DNA from: Allobosea sp. 47.2.35
GTDB lineage: Bacteria > Pseudomonadota > Alphaproteobacteria > Rhizobiales > Beijerinckiaceae
Reading direction: 5' to 3'
Assembly: GCF_024655635.1 (NCBI RefSeq)
Contig: NZ_JANLGI010000001.1
Coordinates: 372,001-436,000 of the forward strand
Length of the DNA: 64,000 nt
The translations under genes and the position numbers were made by a program. The notes under the pieces are model-generated. The model was not told the DNA's origin. It was given only the letters and a program-made list of their open reading frames with translations, and did no database searches. Positions 26,724-34,803 of this stretch are shown here, in pieces. Each line of letters begins with the position of its first letter. Within the stretch, counting starts at the first letter, position 1.

Positions 26724-28313
26724 ATGTCGATCCGCCGTCGCACGGTCCTCACGGGAGTTGGCGCGCTTGCCGCCACAGCCTTCATGGGCAACCGGGCCTT
26801 TTCGCAGGGGGCGGCGGCAACGCTGCGCTTCAACCCCTCGACGCCGCTGCCGTCGCTCGATCCGATCACGGCGACGAGCTATGTCATCCGCAATCACGGC
26901 TACCTGATCTACGATACGCTCTTCGCCACCGATGCGAATTTCCAGATCAAGCCGCAGATGGTCGAGGCATGGGAGACAGCGCCGGACGGGCTGAGCTGGA
27001 CGTTCCGCCTCCGCGACGGGCTCGCCTTCCATGACGAGACGCCGGTTCGCGCGCAGGACTGCATCGCCTCGATCGCCCGCTGGTCGAAGCGGGATGCCTT
27101 CGGCCAGACCTTCGCCACCTTCGTCGACGGTTACGACGTCGTCGATCAGCGCAGCTTCCGCATCCGCCTGAAGAAGCCCTTCCCGATGATGACGGCCGCG
27201 CTCGGCAAGCTCTCGTCGAACGTGCCCTTCATCATGCCGGAGCGCATCGCGCAGACCGACCACATGAAGAACATCACGGAGGCGGTCGGCTCCGGCCCGT
27301 GGCGCTTCATGGATAAGCAGTGGGTGCCCGGCCAGAACGCGATCTACGAGCGCTTCGCCAAGTACAAGCCGCGCGAGGAGGCGCCGTCCTGGGCCGCCGG
27401 CGGCAAGGTCGCCCGGATCGATCGCATCGAGTGGCTCGCCTTGACCGAGGCCGCTGCCGCGGCCGGCGCCCTGATGCAGGGAGAGCTGGACTGGTACGAG
27501 CAGCCGCCGGTCGACCTGATCCCGATGCTGAAGGGCAACAAGGACGTTGTCATCGAGAACGTGCCGCTCGGCCTGTTCCTGCTGATGCGCTTCAACCAGA
27601 TGCAGCCGCCCTTCAACAATCCGGCGATCCGCCGGGCCGTGATGGCCGCGGTCAACCAGACCGACTACATGGAGGCGGTCGTCGGCGACAAGGCGTTCTA
27701 CAGCGGTGCCAAAACCTTCTTCACGCCGGGCTCGCCGATGTCGTCGGGCGCGGGCGGTGCGGCGGCCATGCCGGGCAATCTCGAGAAGGCCAAGGCCATG
27801 CTCAAGGAGGCCGGCTACAAGGGCGAGAAGGTCGTCCTGCTCGCGCCGGCCGACCAGCCGATCGCCTATCAGCAGTGCATGATCACCGAGGACCTGTTCA
27901 AGAAGCTCGGCATCAATTCGGAGTTGGTCGCGACCGATTGGGCGAGTTTCATCGGCCGCCGTTCGAATCGCGGCCTGCCCGACCAGGGCGGCTGGTCGGT
28001 GTTCCATACGCTGTGGTCCTGCGCCGACACGCTCAATCCGGCGCTGCACCCGCTGATGCGGGCCAATGGCGGCTCCGCCTGGTTCGGCTGGCCCGAGGAT
28101 GCCCAGATCGAAGGGCTTCGGGACACCTGGATCGCGACGCCGGAGGAGGCGAAGCAGAAGGAGATCGCGGCGAAGATCGAGGAGCGCGGCTTCGAGGTCG
28201 TTCCCTACGTTCCTTGCGGCCTCGTCCAGCAGCCGATGGCCTTCCGCCGCAACTTGAGCGGCATGGTGCTCGCGCCGGTGCAGTTCTTCTGGAACATGGA
28301 AAAGAAGGCCTGA
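26724..28313 (+). CDS. ABC transporter substrate-binding protein, peptide/nickel family (SBP_bac_5)
   Basis: 529 residues. Tat-type signal SIRRRTVLTGVGALAATAFM, then the large cluster C solute-binding fold: LRFNPSTPLPSLDPIT, VEAWETAPDGLSWTFRLRDGLAFHDETPV (the SBP_bac_5 signature region) and ITEAVGSGPWRF. Works in the periplasm binding peptides, opines or similar ligands. A GGGAG lies ahead of the ATG. No permease or ATPase genes of a Dpp/Opp system are adjacent, so it is an orphan receptor here. A hairpin follows the stop. Confidence 0.92.
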   Translation: MSIRRRTVLTGVGALAATAFMGNRAFSQGAAATLRFNPSTPLPSLDPITATSYVIRNHGYLIYDTLFATDANFQIKPQMVEAWETAPDGLSWTFRLRDGLAFHDETPVRAQDCIASIARWSKRDAFGQTFATFVDGYDVVDQRSFRIRLKKPFPMMTAALGKLSSNVPFIMPERIAQTDHMKNITEAVGSGPWRFMDKQWVPGQNAIYERFAKYKPREEAPSWAAGGKVARIDRIEWLALTEAAAAAGALMQGELDWYEQPPVDLIPMLKGNKDVVIENVPLGLFLLMRFNQMQPPFNNPAIRRAVMAAVNQTDYMEAVVGDKAFYSGAKTFFTPGSPMSSGAGGAAAMPGNLEKAKAMLKEAGYKGEKVVLLAPADQPIAYQQCMITEDLFKKLGINSELVATDWASFIGRRSNRGLPDQGGWSVFHTLWSCADTLNPALHPLMRANGGSAWFGWPEDAQIEGLRDTWIATPEEAKQKEIAAKIEERGFEVVPYVPCGLVQQPMAFRRNLSGMVLAPVQFFWNMEKKA

Positions 28314-28327
28314 GCCGCGCTCACAGC

Positions 28328-28355
28328 GCCGGCGCATGACCTGCCATGCGCCGGC
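28328..28355 (+). terminator. Hairpin after the ABC substrate-binding gene
   Basis: GCCGGCGCATG (28328-28338) is perfectly complementary to CATGCGCCGGC (28345-28355) with a six-base loop, 14 bases past the stop. There is no T-run, so it may act as an mRNA 3' end stabiliser or a weak terminator. Confidence 0.5.
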
Positions 28356-28457
28356 TTCGCAGGCCCGCCGCTTGCGTCGCCACGGTTCCGCCCGTAATCA
28401 CCCCGCGAGGCCGGAAAACGGCCGAGCTGACGACATCAAGCGCGCGAGGCGACGACC

Positions 28458-29567
28458 ATGGCGACCCACAAGCTCCTGCTGCTCCCCGGCGACGGCATCG
28501 GCCCCGAGGTGATGGGCCAGGTCGAGCAGATCGTCTCATGGTTCGGCAAGCAGGGCCTCGGCTCCTTCGAGATCGAGAAGGGTCTCGTCGGCGGCGCTGC
28601 CTATGACGCGTACAAGCAGGCGATTTCCGAAGGCGACATGAAGCTCGCCCAGGATGCCGACGCCGTGCTGTTCGGCGCGGTCGGCGGCCCGAAATGGGCC
28701 GACGTGCCCTACCAGCATCGTCCGGAAGCCGGCCTGCTGCGCCTGCGCAAGGATCTCGGCCTTTTCGCCAACCTCAGGCCCGCGATCTGCTATCCGGCGC
28801 TGGCCTCGGCCTCCTCGCTCAAGCCCGAGGTCGTCGAAGGCCTCGACATTCTGATCGTGCGCGAGCTCACCGGCGGCGTCTATTTCGGCGAGCCGAAGGA
28901 GATCGTCACGCTGGAGGACGGCTCCAAGCGCGGCGTCGATACGCAGCTCTACACCACGCCGGAAATCGACCGGATCTGCCGCGTCGCCTTCGAGCTGGCG
29001 CGCACCCGCCGCAACAAGGTTTCCTCGGCCGAGAAGCACAACGTCATGAAAACCGGCGTGCTCTGGAAGCAGACGGTCACGGCTCTTCATGCCGCGGAAT
29101 ACAAGGATGTCGAGCTGGAGCATGTGCTGGCCGATAACTGCGCCATGCAGCTCGTGCGCTGGCCGAAGCAGTATGACGTCATCGTCTGCGACAACCTGTT
29201 CGGCGACATCCTCTCCGACGTGGCGGCGATGCTGACCGGCTCGCTCGGCATGCTGCCCTCGGCCTCGCTCGGTGCCGAGGACCCGGCCACCGGCAAGCGC
29301 AAGGCGCTCTACGAGCCCGTCCACGGCTCGGCGCCGGACATCGCCGGCAAGGGCCTCGCCAACCCGATCGCGATGATCGGCTCGTTTGCCATGGCGCTGC
29401 GCTATTCGTTCGGCGCGGGCGAGGCGGCCGACCGGCTCGAAGGCGCGATCGCCGACGTGCTCGGCTCTGGCACCCGCACCAAGGACATCGCGGCTCCCGG
29501 CGCCAACGCCGTCTCGACCAGCGAGATGGGCGCCGCGATCATTGGGGCGTTGGAAGCGCGCGGCTGA
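28458..29567 (+). CDS. leuB: 3-isopropylmalate dehydrogenase
   Basis: 369 residues. Oxidative decarboxylation of 3-isopropylmalate with NAD in leucine synthesis; cytoplasmic dimer. Motifs: [29 protein letters not shown] with the substrate-binding arginines, [10 protein letters not shown] with the catalytic Tyr nearby, the metal-site [28 protein letters not shown], and [14 protein letters not shown] for NAD. Length is normal. leuC and leuD are not adjacent, so the gene is a single unit, bounded by hairpins on both sides. Confidence 0.96.
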   Translation: MATHKLLLLPGDGIGPEVMGQVEQIVSWFGKQGLGSFEIEKGLVGGAAYDAYKQAISEGDMKLAQDADAVLFGAVGGPKWADVPYQHRPEAGLLRLRKDLGLFANLRPAICYPALASASSLKPEVVEGLDILIVRELTGGVYFGEPKEIVTLEDGSKRGVDTQLYTTPEIDRICRVAFELARTRRNKVSSAEKHNVMKTGVLWKQTVTALHAAEYKDVELEHVLADNCAMQLVRWPKQYDVIVCDNLFGDILSDVAAMLTGSLGMLPSASLGAEDPATGKRKALYEPVHGSAPDIAGKGLANPIAMIGSFAMALRYSFGAGEAADRLEGAIADVLGSGTRTKDIAAPGANAVSTSEMGAAIIGALEARG

Positions 29568-29583
29568 TTCCAGCCTGTGCATG

Positions 29584-29612
29584 ACGAGGGAGAGAATATC
29601 TCTCTCCCTCGT
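29584..29612 (+). terminator. Hairpin terminator of leuB
   Basis: A perfect 12-bp stem, ACGAGGGAGAGA with its complement at 29601-29612 and a five-base loop, lies 17 bases after the leuB stop. No T-run follows, so it may need Rho or act mainly as a 3' stabiliser. Confidence 0.6.
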
Positions 29613-29673
29613 GAATTGCCGTGACCCCGCTTTCGTGGCCTAACGAGCCCATCGAAAACGGAGTATGTCCGTC

Positions 29674-30630
29674 ATGCTGATCAAGCGCCGTGCCGGCTGG
29701 GAAATGCCGGAAAGCCAGGCCACGCCCGAGAGCGTGTTCCTCAATCGCCGCCAGTTGATGACTGCCGGCGCCGGATTGATCGCAGGCGCTGCATTGCCGG
29801 GCATTGCGACGGCTCAGGGCGCCGATCCGACGCTCGATCTCTATCCCGCCAAGCGCAATGCCGCGTATGTGCTGGGCGTGCCGCAGACGGCGGAAGAGGA
29901 CGCGGCGAACTACAACAATTTCTACGAGTTCGGCATGTCGAAGGACATCGTCGATGCCTCGAAGCGCCTCGCCATTCGCCCCTGGACCATCCAGGTCGAC
30001 GGGCTTGTCGAGAAGCCCTTCGAGATCGGTTTCGACGATCTCATCCGCAAGTTGCCGATCGAGGAGCGGCTCTATCGCTTCCGCTGCGTCGAGGCCTGGG
30101 CGATGGCCGTGCCGTGGACCGGCATCCCGCTCGCCTCCTTCGTCGCGCTGGCGAAGCCGCTCTCGGGCGCGAAATATATCCGCTTCGAGACCTTCATGAA
30201 CCCGCGCGTCGCGCCGGGGCAGAACCAGCGTTGGTATCCATGGCCCTATACGGAAGGGCTGACCATCGCGGAGGCGACGAACGAATTGCCGCTGCTCGTC
30301 ACCGGCATCTACGGCAAACCGCTGCCGACGCAGCACGGCGCGCCGATCCGATTGATCACGCCGTGGAAATACGGCTTCAAGTCGGTGAAATCGATCCGCA
30401 AGATCAGCTTCGTCGCCGAGCGCCCGAAGACATTCTGGGAAGGCTTGCAGGCCTCGGAATACGGCTTCTGGGCCAATGTGAACCCGGCCGTGCCGCATCC
30501 GCGCTGGAGCCAGGCGAGCGAGCAGATCCTGGGTTCGCGCGAGCGCCGGCCCACCCAGATCTATAACGGCTATGGCGAGCAGGTTGCGGGGCTCTACAAG
30601 GGGCTGGAGGGCGAGAAGCTCTTCATGTGA
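29674..30630 (+). CDS. msrP: Protein-methionine-sulfoxide reductase catalytic subunit
   Basis: 318 residues (YedY). Molybdopterin enzyme that repairs methionine sulfoxide in periplasmic proteins. Tat signal FLNRRQLMTAGAGLIAGAAL, then the sulfite-oxidase fold with the Mo-ligating Cys in YRFRCVEAWAMAVPWTG, and PHPRWSQASE near the end, a family signature. The ATG at 29674 has GGAG at a good distance; another start three codons upstream is possible. The membrane haem partner msrQ, usually adjacent, is not in the window, so electrons must come from a distant gene product. Confidence 0.95.
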   Translation: MLIKRRAGWEMPESQATPESVFLNRRQLMTAGAGLIAGAALPGIATAQGADPTLDLYPAKRNAAYVLGVPQTAEEDAANYNNFYEFGMSKDIVDASKRLAIRPWTIQVDGLVEKPFEIGFDDLIRKLPIEERLYRFRCVEAWAMAVPWTGIPLASFVALAKPLSGAKYIRFETFMNPRVAPGQNQRWYPWPYTEGLTIAEATNELPLLVTGIYGKPLPTQHGAPIRLITPWKYGFKSVKSIRKISFVAERPKTFWEGLQASEYGFWANVNPAVPHPRWSQASEQILGSRERRPTQIYNGYGEQVAGLYKGLEGEKLFM

Positions 30631-30720
30631 GGCAGCGCCTCGGCAGGTTTCGGGTGCCGTATCCTGCCGCTGCCGTGCTAGACCTCGTGTCATCCCAAGC
30701 CGGAACGACACGGGTCGCCC

Positions 30721-31293
30721 ATGGCCAATCAGCATTTCCATCTGTTCGGAACCACGATCGGCCCTTGCGCGGTCGTCTGGGAAGGCGAGCGCTTCATCGG
30801 CGCGCAACTGCCCGAGCGCGACGAGGCGGCGGCGCGCAAGCGCCTGGAGCGGCGGTTTCCCGAAGCCGATGAAGTGCCAGCCGAGGGCTTTGTCGCAGAG
30901 GCCGTGGCCGGCATTCGCGCGCTGTTCGACGGCGAGAAGCGCGACCTGTCGCATCTGCCGGTGGCGCTGGAGAGCGTCTCCGACTTCAACCGCAAGGTCT
31001 ACGAGGTCGCGCTCGCCATTCCCCATGGCGAGACCTTGACCTATGGCGAGGTGGCGCAACGTATCGGCGATCCCGGCGCGGCGCGGGCGGTGGGTGTCGC
31101 GCTCGGCCAGAATCCCTGGCCGATCATCGTGCCCTGCCATCGGATATTGGCGGCTGGCGGCAAGACCGGCGGCTTCTCGGCCGAGGGCGGCGTCGAGATC
31201 AAGCTGCGAATCCTGACCATCGAGAAGGCGCGCACCAGCACCGAGCCCAGCCTGTTCGATGCTTTGCCTCTGGCGGCGCGACCGGGGCGCTAA
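30721..31293 (+). CDS. ogt: Methylated-DNA-[protein]-cysteine S-methyltransferase
   Basis: 190 residues. Suicide repair enzyme that removes alkyl groups from O6-guanine. The C-terminal domain has the helix-turn-helix (PHGETLTYGEVAQRIGDPGAARAVG) and the acceptor Cys in IIVPCHRILAAGG. The N-terminal domain is short and lacks the Ada methylphosphotriester part, so Ogt rather than Ada. It ends with a roughly 20-residue tail. Monocistronic by spacing. Confidence 0.94.
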   Translation: MANQHFHLFGTTIGPCAVVWEGERFIGAQLPERDEAAARKRLERRFPEADEVPAEGFVAEAVAGIRALFDGEKRDLSHLPVALESVSDFNRKVYEVALAIPHGETLTYGEVAQRIGDPGAARAVGVALGQNPWPIIVPCHRILAAGGKTGGFSAEGGVEIKLRILTIEKARTSTEPSLFDALPLAARPGR

Positions 31294-31368
31294 GGCCACG
31301 CCGCGGGGGCGTTGAGATGACCGATTGGTCCGCCGGCTGAGAGGCCCAAGGGCACTGCCGGGTATTCG

Positions 31369-32622
31369 TCAGGGGGCGCTCCTAGAGCCGGGAGATGTCG
31401 GTCCCAGGCCTTTCAGCAGTTTGCGCAGCAGGAGCCGATCGGCCTCCCGATCTGCTCTCTCGATTGCGACCAATCCATCGCGCTGCGCCTTGTCCCAGGC
31501 ACCGGCGCGCGCATGGATGACGGATGCGGCGGCATGGAAGGGTTGAAAGCCGTCAAGCTCCGCTCGCAATCCCTCGATCACGGCCTGAGCGGCGCCGACC
31601 AAGCCATTTTCGACGAGCGCGACCGCATGGTTCAACCGCACGACGACCGTCGGCTCGATGGTCAGCAACAGCGTGTAGAGCTGCAGGATCTGCGGCCAAT
31701 CGGGCTCCGGATCAGCCATCTGGCAGGCGCTGATCGCTGCCTTGATCTGAAACGGGCCGGAGCGCTTGCGCAGCAGGGCGGTGCGGAGAAGCGACCGCCC
31801 TTCGTCGAGGTGCTGCCTGTTCCACAAGGCTCGATCCTGTTCGCCGGGCGGCACCGTTGCGCCATCGGCGTCGATCCGGGCGGCACGGCGCGCGTCGGTC
31901 AGCAGCATCAGCGCCAACCCGCCCTCGATCTCGGCCTGGCCCGGGCGCAGAGCGAGGAGAAGGCGGCCGAGAAAAATCGCCTCGGCGCAGAGATCCCGAG
32001 GCTCGTCCGGGCCGGCCGTATAGCCGGTGGTGAAGATCAGGTAGATCGTGGTCAGTACGGTCCGCAGGCGGTCATCCCATTCTTCGGGGCCGGGTACTGC
32101 GAACGGAATGCCTGCGGCTGCGATCTTGGATTTGGCGCGGCTGAGCCGCTGGCCCATGGTCGGTGCCGCATCCAGGAACAGCCGCGCGATCTCTTCGGTG
32201 CTGAGGCCGCAGACGGTCCGCAATGTCAGGGCCATCCGCGATTTTTCTTCCAGCGCCGGATGGCAGCAGGTGAAGATCAGCCGCAGCCTTTCATCAGGAA
32301 AGTCCTCGGCGACTTCGTCCGTATCGAGGATGGCAAGCTGCGCCAGCGCCGCTTCGCGCCGGGCGCTGCGCCCTTCCGTCCGCAGCTGGTCGAGCGCCTT
32401 GCGCCCGGCGACCTTGAGGAGCCAGGCTCGCGGCGAATCCGGCAGTCCGTTTCGCCCCCAATGCAGGAGTGCCGAGATTCCGGCCTCCTGCAGTGCATCC
32501 TCGGCGCGCTGGAAATCGCCGAGGCGCGCGACAAGTGCCGCCATGAGCCGCCCCCGGTCCTGCTGCATCACCGCGCTCAGCGCGCGGGTGACTGCCATGG
32601 CCTGCGGAGCGGCTCCTGCCAT
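31369..32622 (-). CDS. ECF sigma factor, ECF42 group (DUF6596 C-terminal extension)
   Basis: 417 residues, far longer than a plain ECF sigma factor (about 190). Region 2 (RGRLMAALVARLGDFQRAEDALQEAG) and region 4 (CGLSTEEIARLFLDAAPTMGQRLSRAKSKI) are followed by a roughly 230-residue helical TPR-like extension (LFLGRLLLALRPGQAEIEGGLALMLLTDARR, then VVVRLNHAVALVENG). This layout and the upstream DGPF partner define group ECF42. The start codon shares a base with the partner's stop (TGATG). There is no anti-sigma gene, as is typical; the extension is thought to control activity. The ligand is unknown. Confidence 0.9.
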   Translation of the reverse strand: MAGAAPQAMAVTRALSAVMQQDRGRLMAALVARLGDFQRAEDALQEAGISALLHWGRNGLPDSPRAWLLKVAGRKALDQLRTEGRSARREAALAQLAILDTDEVAEDFPDERLRLIFTCCHPALEEKSRMALTLRTVCGLSTEEIARLFLDAAPTMGQRLSRAKSKIAAAGIPFAVPGPEEWDDRLRTVLTTIYLIFTTGYTAGPDEPRDLCAEAIFLGRLLLALRPGQAEIEGGLALMLLTDARRAARIDADGATVPPGEQDRALWNRQHLDEGRSLLRTALLRKRSGPFQIKAAISACQMADPEPDWPQILQLYTLLLTIEPTVVVRLNHAVALVENGLVGAAQAVIEGLRAELDGFQPFHAAASVIHARAGAWDKAQRDGLVAIERADREADRLLLRKLLKGLGPTSPGSRSAP

Positions 32623-32984
32623 CAGAGGTTGGCGGGGTTATAGGCCATCAGCGGCCTGACCTCGATCGTGCCCCATGCGGCGACCGGCAGCTGCGCGGCA
32701 TAGCGCAAGGCAGCGTCGAGGTCGGGAACGTCGAGGATATAGTAGCCGCCGAGATGCTCGCGGGTCTCAGCGAAGGGGCCGTCCATGGTCTCGACCTTGC
32801 CGCCGCGCAGGCGGAGCGTCGTGGCCGTCTCGATCCCTTGCAACGCTTCACCGCCCCGCAGGACGCCATCGGCATTCGCACGGTCGTTGAAGTCCGAGAA
32901 GCCTCGCATCATGGCCCGGAACTCGGCGGTGCCATAGGTGGGCTCGGCATCCGGCGATGTGTAGATCAGAAGCATGTACTGCAC
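32622..32984 (-). CDS. YCII/DGPF-domain protein, partner of the ECF42 sigma factor
   Basis: 120 residues starting MQYMLLIYTSPDAEPTYG from a GTG with AGGAG six bases upstream. The DGPF motif is METMDGPFAETREHLGGYYI-like (reads VETMDGPFAETREHLGGYY). DGPF proteins are linked with ECF42 sigma factors and are thought to be their target genes or effectors; the enzymatic role is unknown. It is translationally coupled to the sigma gene and lies ten bases after the MAPEG stop. Confidence 0.92.
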   Translation of the reverse strand: MQYMLLIYTSPDAEPTYGTAEFRAMMRGFSDFNDRANADGVLRGGEALQGIETATTLRLRGGKVETMDGPFAETREHLGGYYILDVPDLDAALRYAAQLPVAAWGTIEVRPLMAYNPANL

Positions 32985-32994
32985 GGAGCTCTCC

Positions 32995-33387
32995 TCAAAG
33001 GCCGAATGATGTGAAGACCAGGCAGGCCATCGCGTTCAGCGCGGCGAGCAGGCTGGCGGTATTGCCCACGATCCGTAGCGGGTGCGCGGCATTGACGGCG
33101 GTGAGCCCGAAGGGATGGGCAATCCGCCCGATCAGAAGCAATGCGCCGGAAACATGCAGCCAGATGGCATCGGCCTTGTTGCCCTCGGCGATGACCATCA
33201 GGATCAGCACCAGCGGCACCCATTCGACGAAATTGCCGTGCTGCCGGATCTTCTCGTGCAGGCCCGTGTCACCGGCATCGCCGATGGAGACTTTCAGGCT
33301 CGAGCGAGCCACCGTCACGCGGAACCACAGGACCAGAAACAGGACGGCGAGAGGCAGCGCGTAAAGCGCTGTAACCCTGAAAAGCAT
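32995..33387 (-). CDS. MAPEG family membrane protein
   Basis: 130 residues, four hydrophobic helices. MLFRVTALYALPLAVLFLVLW, then KIRQHGNFVEWVPLVLILMVIAEGN (the MAPEG signature with RxHGNxxE), and SGALLLIGRIAHPFGL. Members include microsomal glutathione transferases and related enzymes; the substrate here is unknown. First gene of a MAPEG-DGPF-ECF42 unit, suggesting it responds to the same signal as the sigma factor. Confidence 0.9.
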   Translation of the reverse strand: MLFRVTALYALPLAVLFLVLWFRVTVARSSLKVSIGDAGDTGLHEKIRQHGNFVEWVPLVLILMVIAEGNKADAIWLHVSGALLLIGRIAHPFGLTAVNAAHPLRIVGNTASLLAALNAMACLVFTSFGL

Positions 33388-33423
33388 GAAGTTTGTCCCT
33401 CGTTTGTGTTGCGACAGACCAAG

Positions 33424-33451
33424 GACGCCGCTGGCCCAGCTGATTTCGACG
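33424..33451 (-). promoter_or_regulatory. Candidate ECF42-type promoter of the MAPEG-DGPF-sigma operon
   Basis: On the minus strand CGTCGA (33451-33446) is followed after 18 bases by CGTC (33427-33424), 37 bases before the MAPEG start. The hexamer is one base from the TGTCGA reported, as I recall it, for ECF42 promoters. The match is by eye and weak; auto-control is inference. Confidence 0.35.
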
Positions 33452-33710
33452 TCTCTGTGTCAGGCGCGTTTTTTGTTTTCCGCTCGGCGCATCCGGATAG
33501 GAATAATCCCCTGATGGGACAAGGGGGCACGCCCGGCGGTTCACCTGAATGCGCAGTGCTTGGAAGCCCTGTCCGGAACCGATGGTGGCTGTCGGCCTGT
33601 CGGTTGCGCAGCTTGAATTCGCGCAATGTCGCCCTTGCAGCGCGGCGGCTTGCGCGGCGTAAGGCCCGGCCTCTACTGTGCCGGCCTTTCCACCCTCACT
33701 GGGGACTACC
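33452..33710. other. Intergenic region with no gene seen
   Basis: Together with the promoter candidate this makes a 323-base gap between divergent genes. Short open frames exist on both strands but none has a ribosome binding site or family character. It presumably holds the promoter of the FMN reductase gene. Confidence 0.5.
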
Positions 33711-34262
33711 ATGGCCAAACTGAAGCTCGCCGTCATCGTGGGCAGCAACCGCCGCGAATCGATCAATCGCAAGCTGGCCCAGGCGCTGGCGAAGCTGGGT
33801 GAGGGCGCTTTCGACGCCACCTTCGTCCAGATCGACGACCTGCCGATGTTCAACCAGGACCTGGAGCCGAACCGCCCGGAATCGACTCTGCGCCTGAAGC
33901 GCGAGATCGAGACCGCGGACGCGATCCTGATCGTCACGCCCGAGCATAACCGCTCGATCCCGGCCGTGCTCAAGAACGCGATCGACTGGGCCTCGCGCCC
34001 CTATGGCAAGAATTCCTGGGCCGGCAAGACCGTGGCCGTCACCGGCACCAGCGGTGGCGCCGTCGGTACGGCGGTGTCGCAGAACGAGCTGCGCATGATC
34101 CTGACCAATCTCGCCGGTGTCGTCGTCGGCAGCCAGGTCTTCGTCACCTTCAAGGATGACCTGATCGACGCCGAGAGCAACGTCACCAACGAGGCCACGC
34201 GCGGCTTCCTGCAGGGCTTCGTCGACAATTTCGCCAAGATCGCGGGCAAACTCGCCGCCTGA
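33711..34262 (+). CDS. NADPH-dependent FMN reductase
   Basis: 183 residues, flavodoxin-like. The FMN phosphate loop is VIVGSNRRESINRKLAQAL; the isoalloxazine-binding segment is VTPEHNRSIPAVLKNAIDWASRPYG, and KTVAVTGTSGGAVGT follows. Such enzymes (ChrR/azoreductase-like) reduce quinones, azo dyes or chromate with NAD(P)H and are often protective against oxidative stress. It has its own intrinsic terminator. Which substrate matters in vivo cannot be told. Confidence 0.93.
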   Translation: MAKLKLAVIVGSNRRESINRKLAQALAKLGEGAFDATFVQIDDLPMFNQDLEPNRPESTLRLKREIETADAILIVTPEHNRSIPAVLKNAIDWASRPYGKNSWAGKTVAVTGTSGGAVGTAVSQNELRMILTNLAGVVVGSQVFVTFKDDLIDAESNVTNEATRGFLQGFVDNFAKIAGKLAA

Positions 34263-34286
34263 TCTGCGGCCTCTGTGCTTGCACCA

Positions 34287-34316
34287 AGGCGTCGCCTCCG
34301 GGCGGCGCCTTTTTCG
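34287..34316 (+). terminator. Rho-independent terminator of the FMN reductase gene
   Basis: AGGCGTCGCC pairs with GGCGGCGCCT over a TCCG loop (one G-T pair) followed by TTTTC, 25 bases after the stop codon. Confidence 0.88.
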
Positions 34317-34347
34317 TTTCGGTGCGGCCGGCAGCTGGCGATCGGGC

Positions 34348-34383
34348 AAAAAAAGAGCCGGCGTCCCCGAGGGGAGCCGGCTT
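34348..34383 (-). terminator. Intrinsic terminator of the AbcR-like RNA
   Basis: On the minus strand AGCCGGCT-CCCC and GGGG-GCCGGCT form a stem with a small bulge, followed by CTTTTTTT. No protein gene on the minus strand ends nearby, so it marks the end of a non-coding transcript. Confidence 0.88.
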
Positions 34384-34487
34384 TGAAAGTTTGAAACATC
34401 TGGCGAAACCGCCAAACATCTCAGAGGGGAACGGCTGAAACGAACTCAACGCCGGGAGGAGATTGCGGAGCCCGTTTCGAACAACCG
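34348..34487 (-). ncRNA. Probable AbcR (alpha-r15) family small RNA
   Basis: Read on the minus strand. (1) 5' part: GAAACG (34478-34473) pairs with CGTTTC (34442-34437), enclosing a loop with CTCCTCCC (34463-34456 region), an anti-Shine-Dalgarno sequence. (2) An unpaired stretch TTCCCCTCTGAGATGTTT. (3) A small stem TGGCG/CGCCA (34414-34401) flanked by a direct repeat AGATGTTT. (4) A strong intrinsic terminator (34383-34348). This is the three-stem plan of AbcR1/2, which block translation of ABC transporter mRNAs. As I recall, AbcR1/2 in Sinorhizobium lie beside lsrB, and lsrB is the neighbour here. The 5' end is approximate (34462-34490); a TTGCAA-17-GATATT promoter candidate lies at 34523-34495. 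Only one copy is seen. Confidence 0.72.
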
Positions 34488-34755
34488 TGAGTACAATATC
34501 GGCCATGCCCTGCCATTTTGCAATGCAACATATCTTGGGTCCGCCATGCACATGCTGCATGAACCAAGGGCATATGGCGCTAATTTGAGCCTAAATGATT
34601 GAGAAATATGCGCTCGTTGCAGGATGAGGCCTGCGCGGGGAAGTTGCAGGGGCTTTGTAGATCCGGTTTTTGTCCGCTGCTGAACAGTTTTCAGGCGAAC
34701 AGTCCGATTTTGGCGCATGCGAGATGCTTGGTTGGTCACAAAACCGCCAGAATTG
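34488..34755. other. Gene-free region between the AbcR-like RNA and lsrB
   Basis: No convincing coding frame on either strand; base composition is AT-richer than the surroundings, as expected for control DNA. It should hold the promoter of the small RNA. I looked for a second tandem AbcR copy with a terminator and did not find one. Confidence 0.5.
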
Positions 34756-34777
34756 AAAAGGGCGCCTCGCGGCGCCC
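34756..34777 (-). terminator. Intrinsic terminator of lsrB
   Basis: On the minus strand GGGCGCC and GGCGCCC pair across a four-base GCGA loop, followed by CTTTTCAATT, 26 bases after the lsrB stop. It separates lsrB from the small RNA downstream. Confidence 0.85.
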
Positions 34778-34803
34778 GATTCTCTTTCACCGACGAGGCG
34801 AAA

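Noticed and set aside
34183..34790. Minus-strand open frames of 114 and 125 codons in the gap before lsrB
   Set aside because: One runs straight through the intrinsic terminator at 34348-34383 and the other through the lsrB terminator; neither has a ribosome binding site or family character. A small RNA explains the region better.
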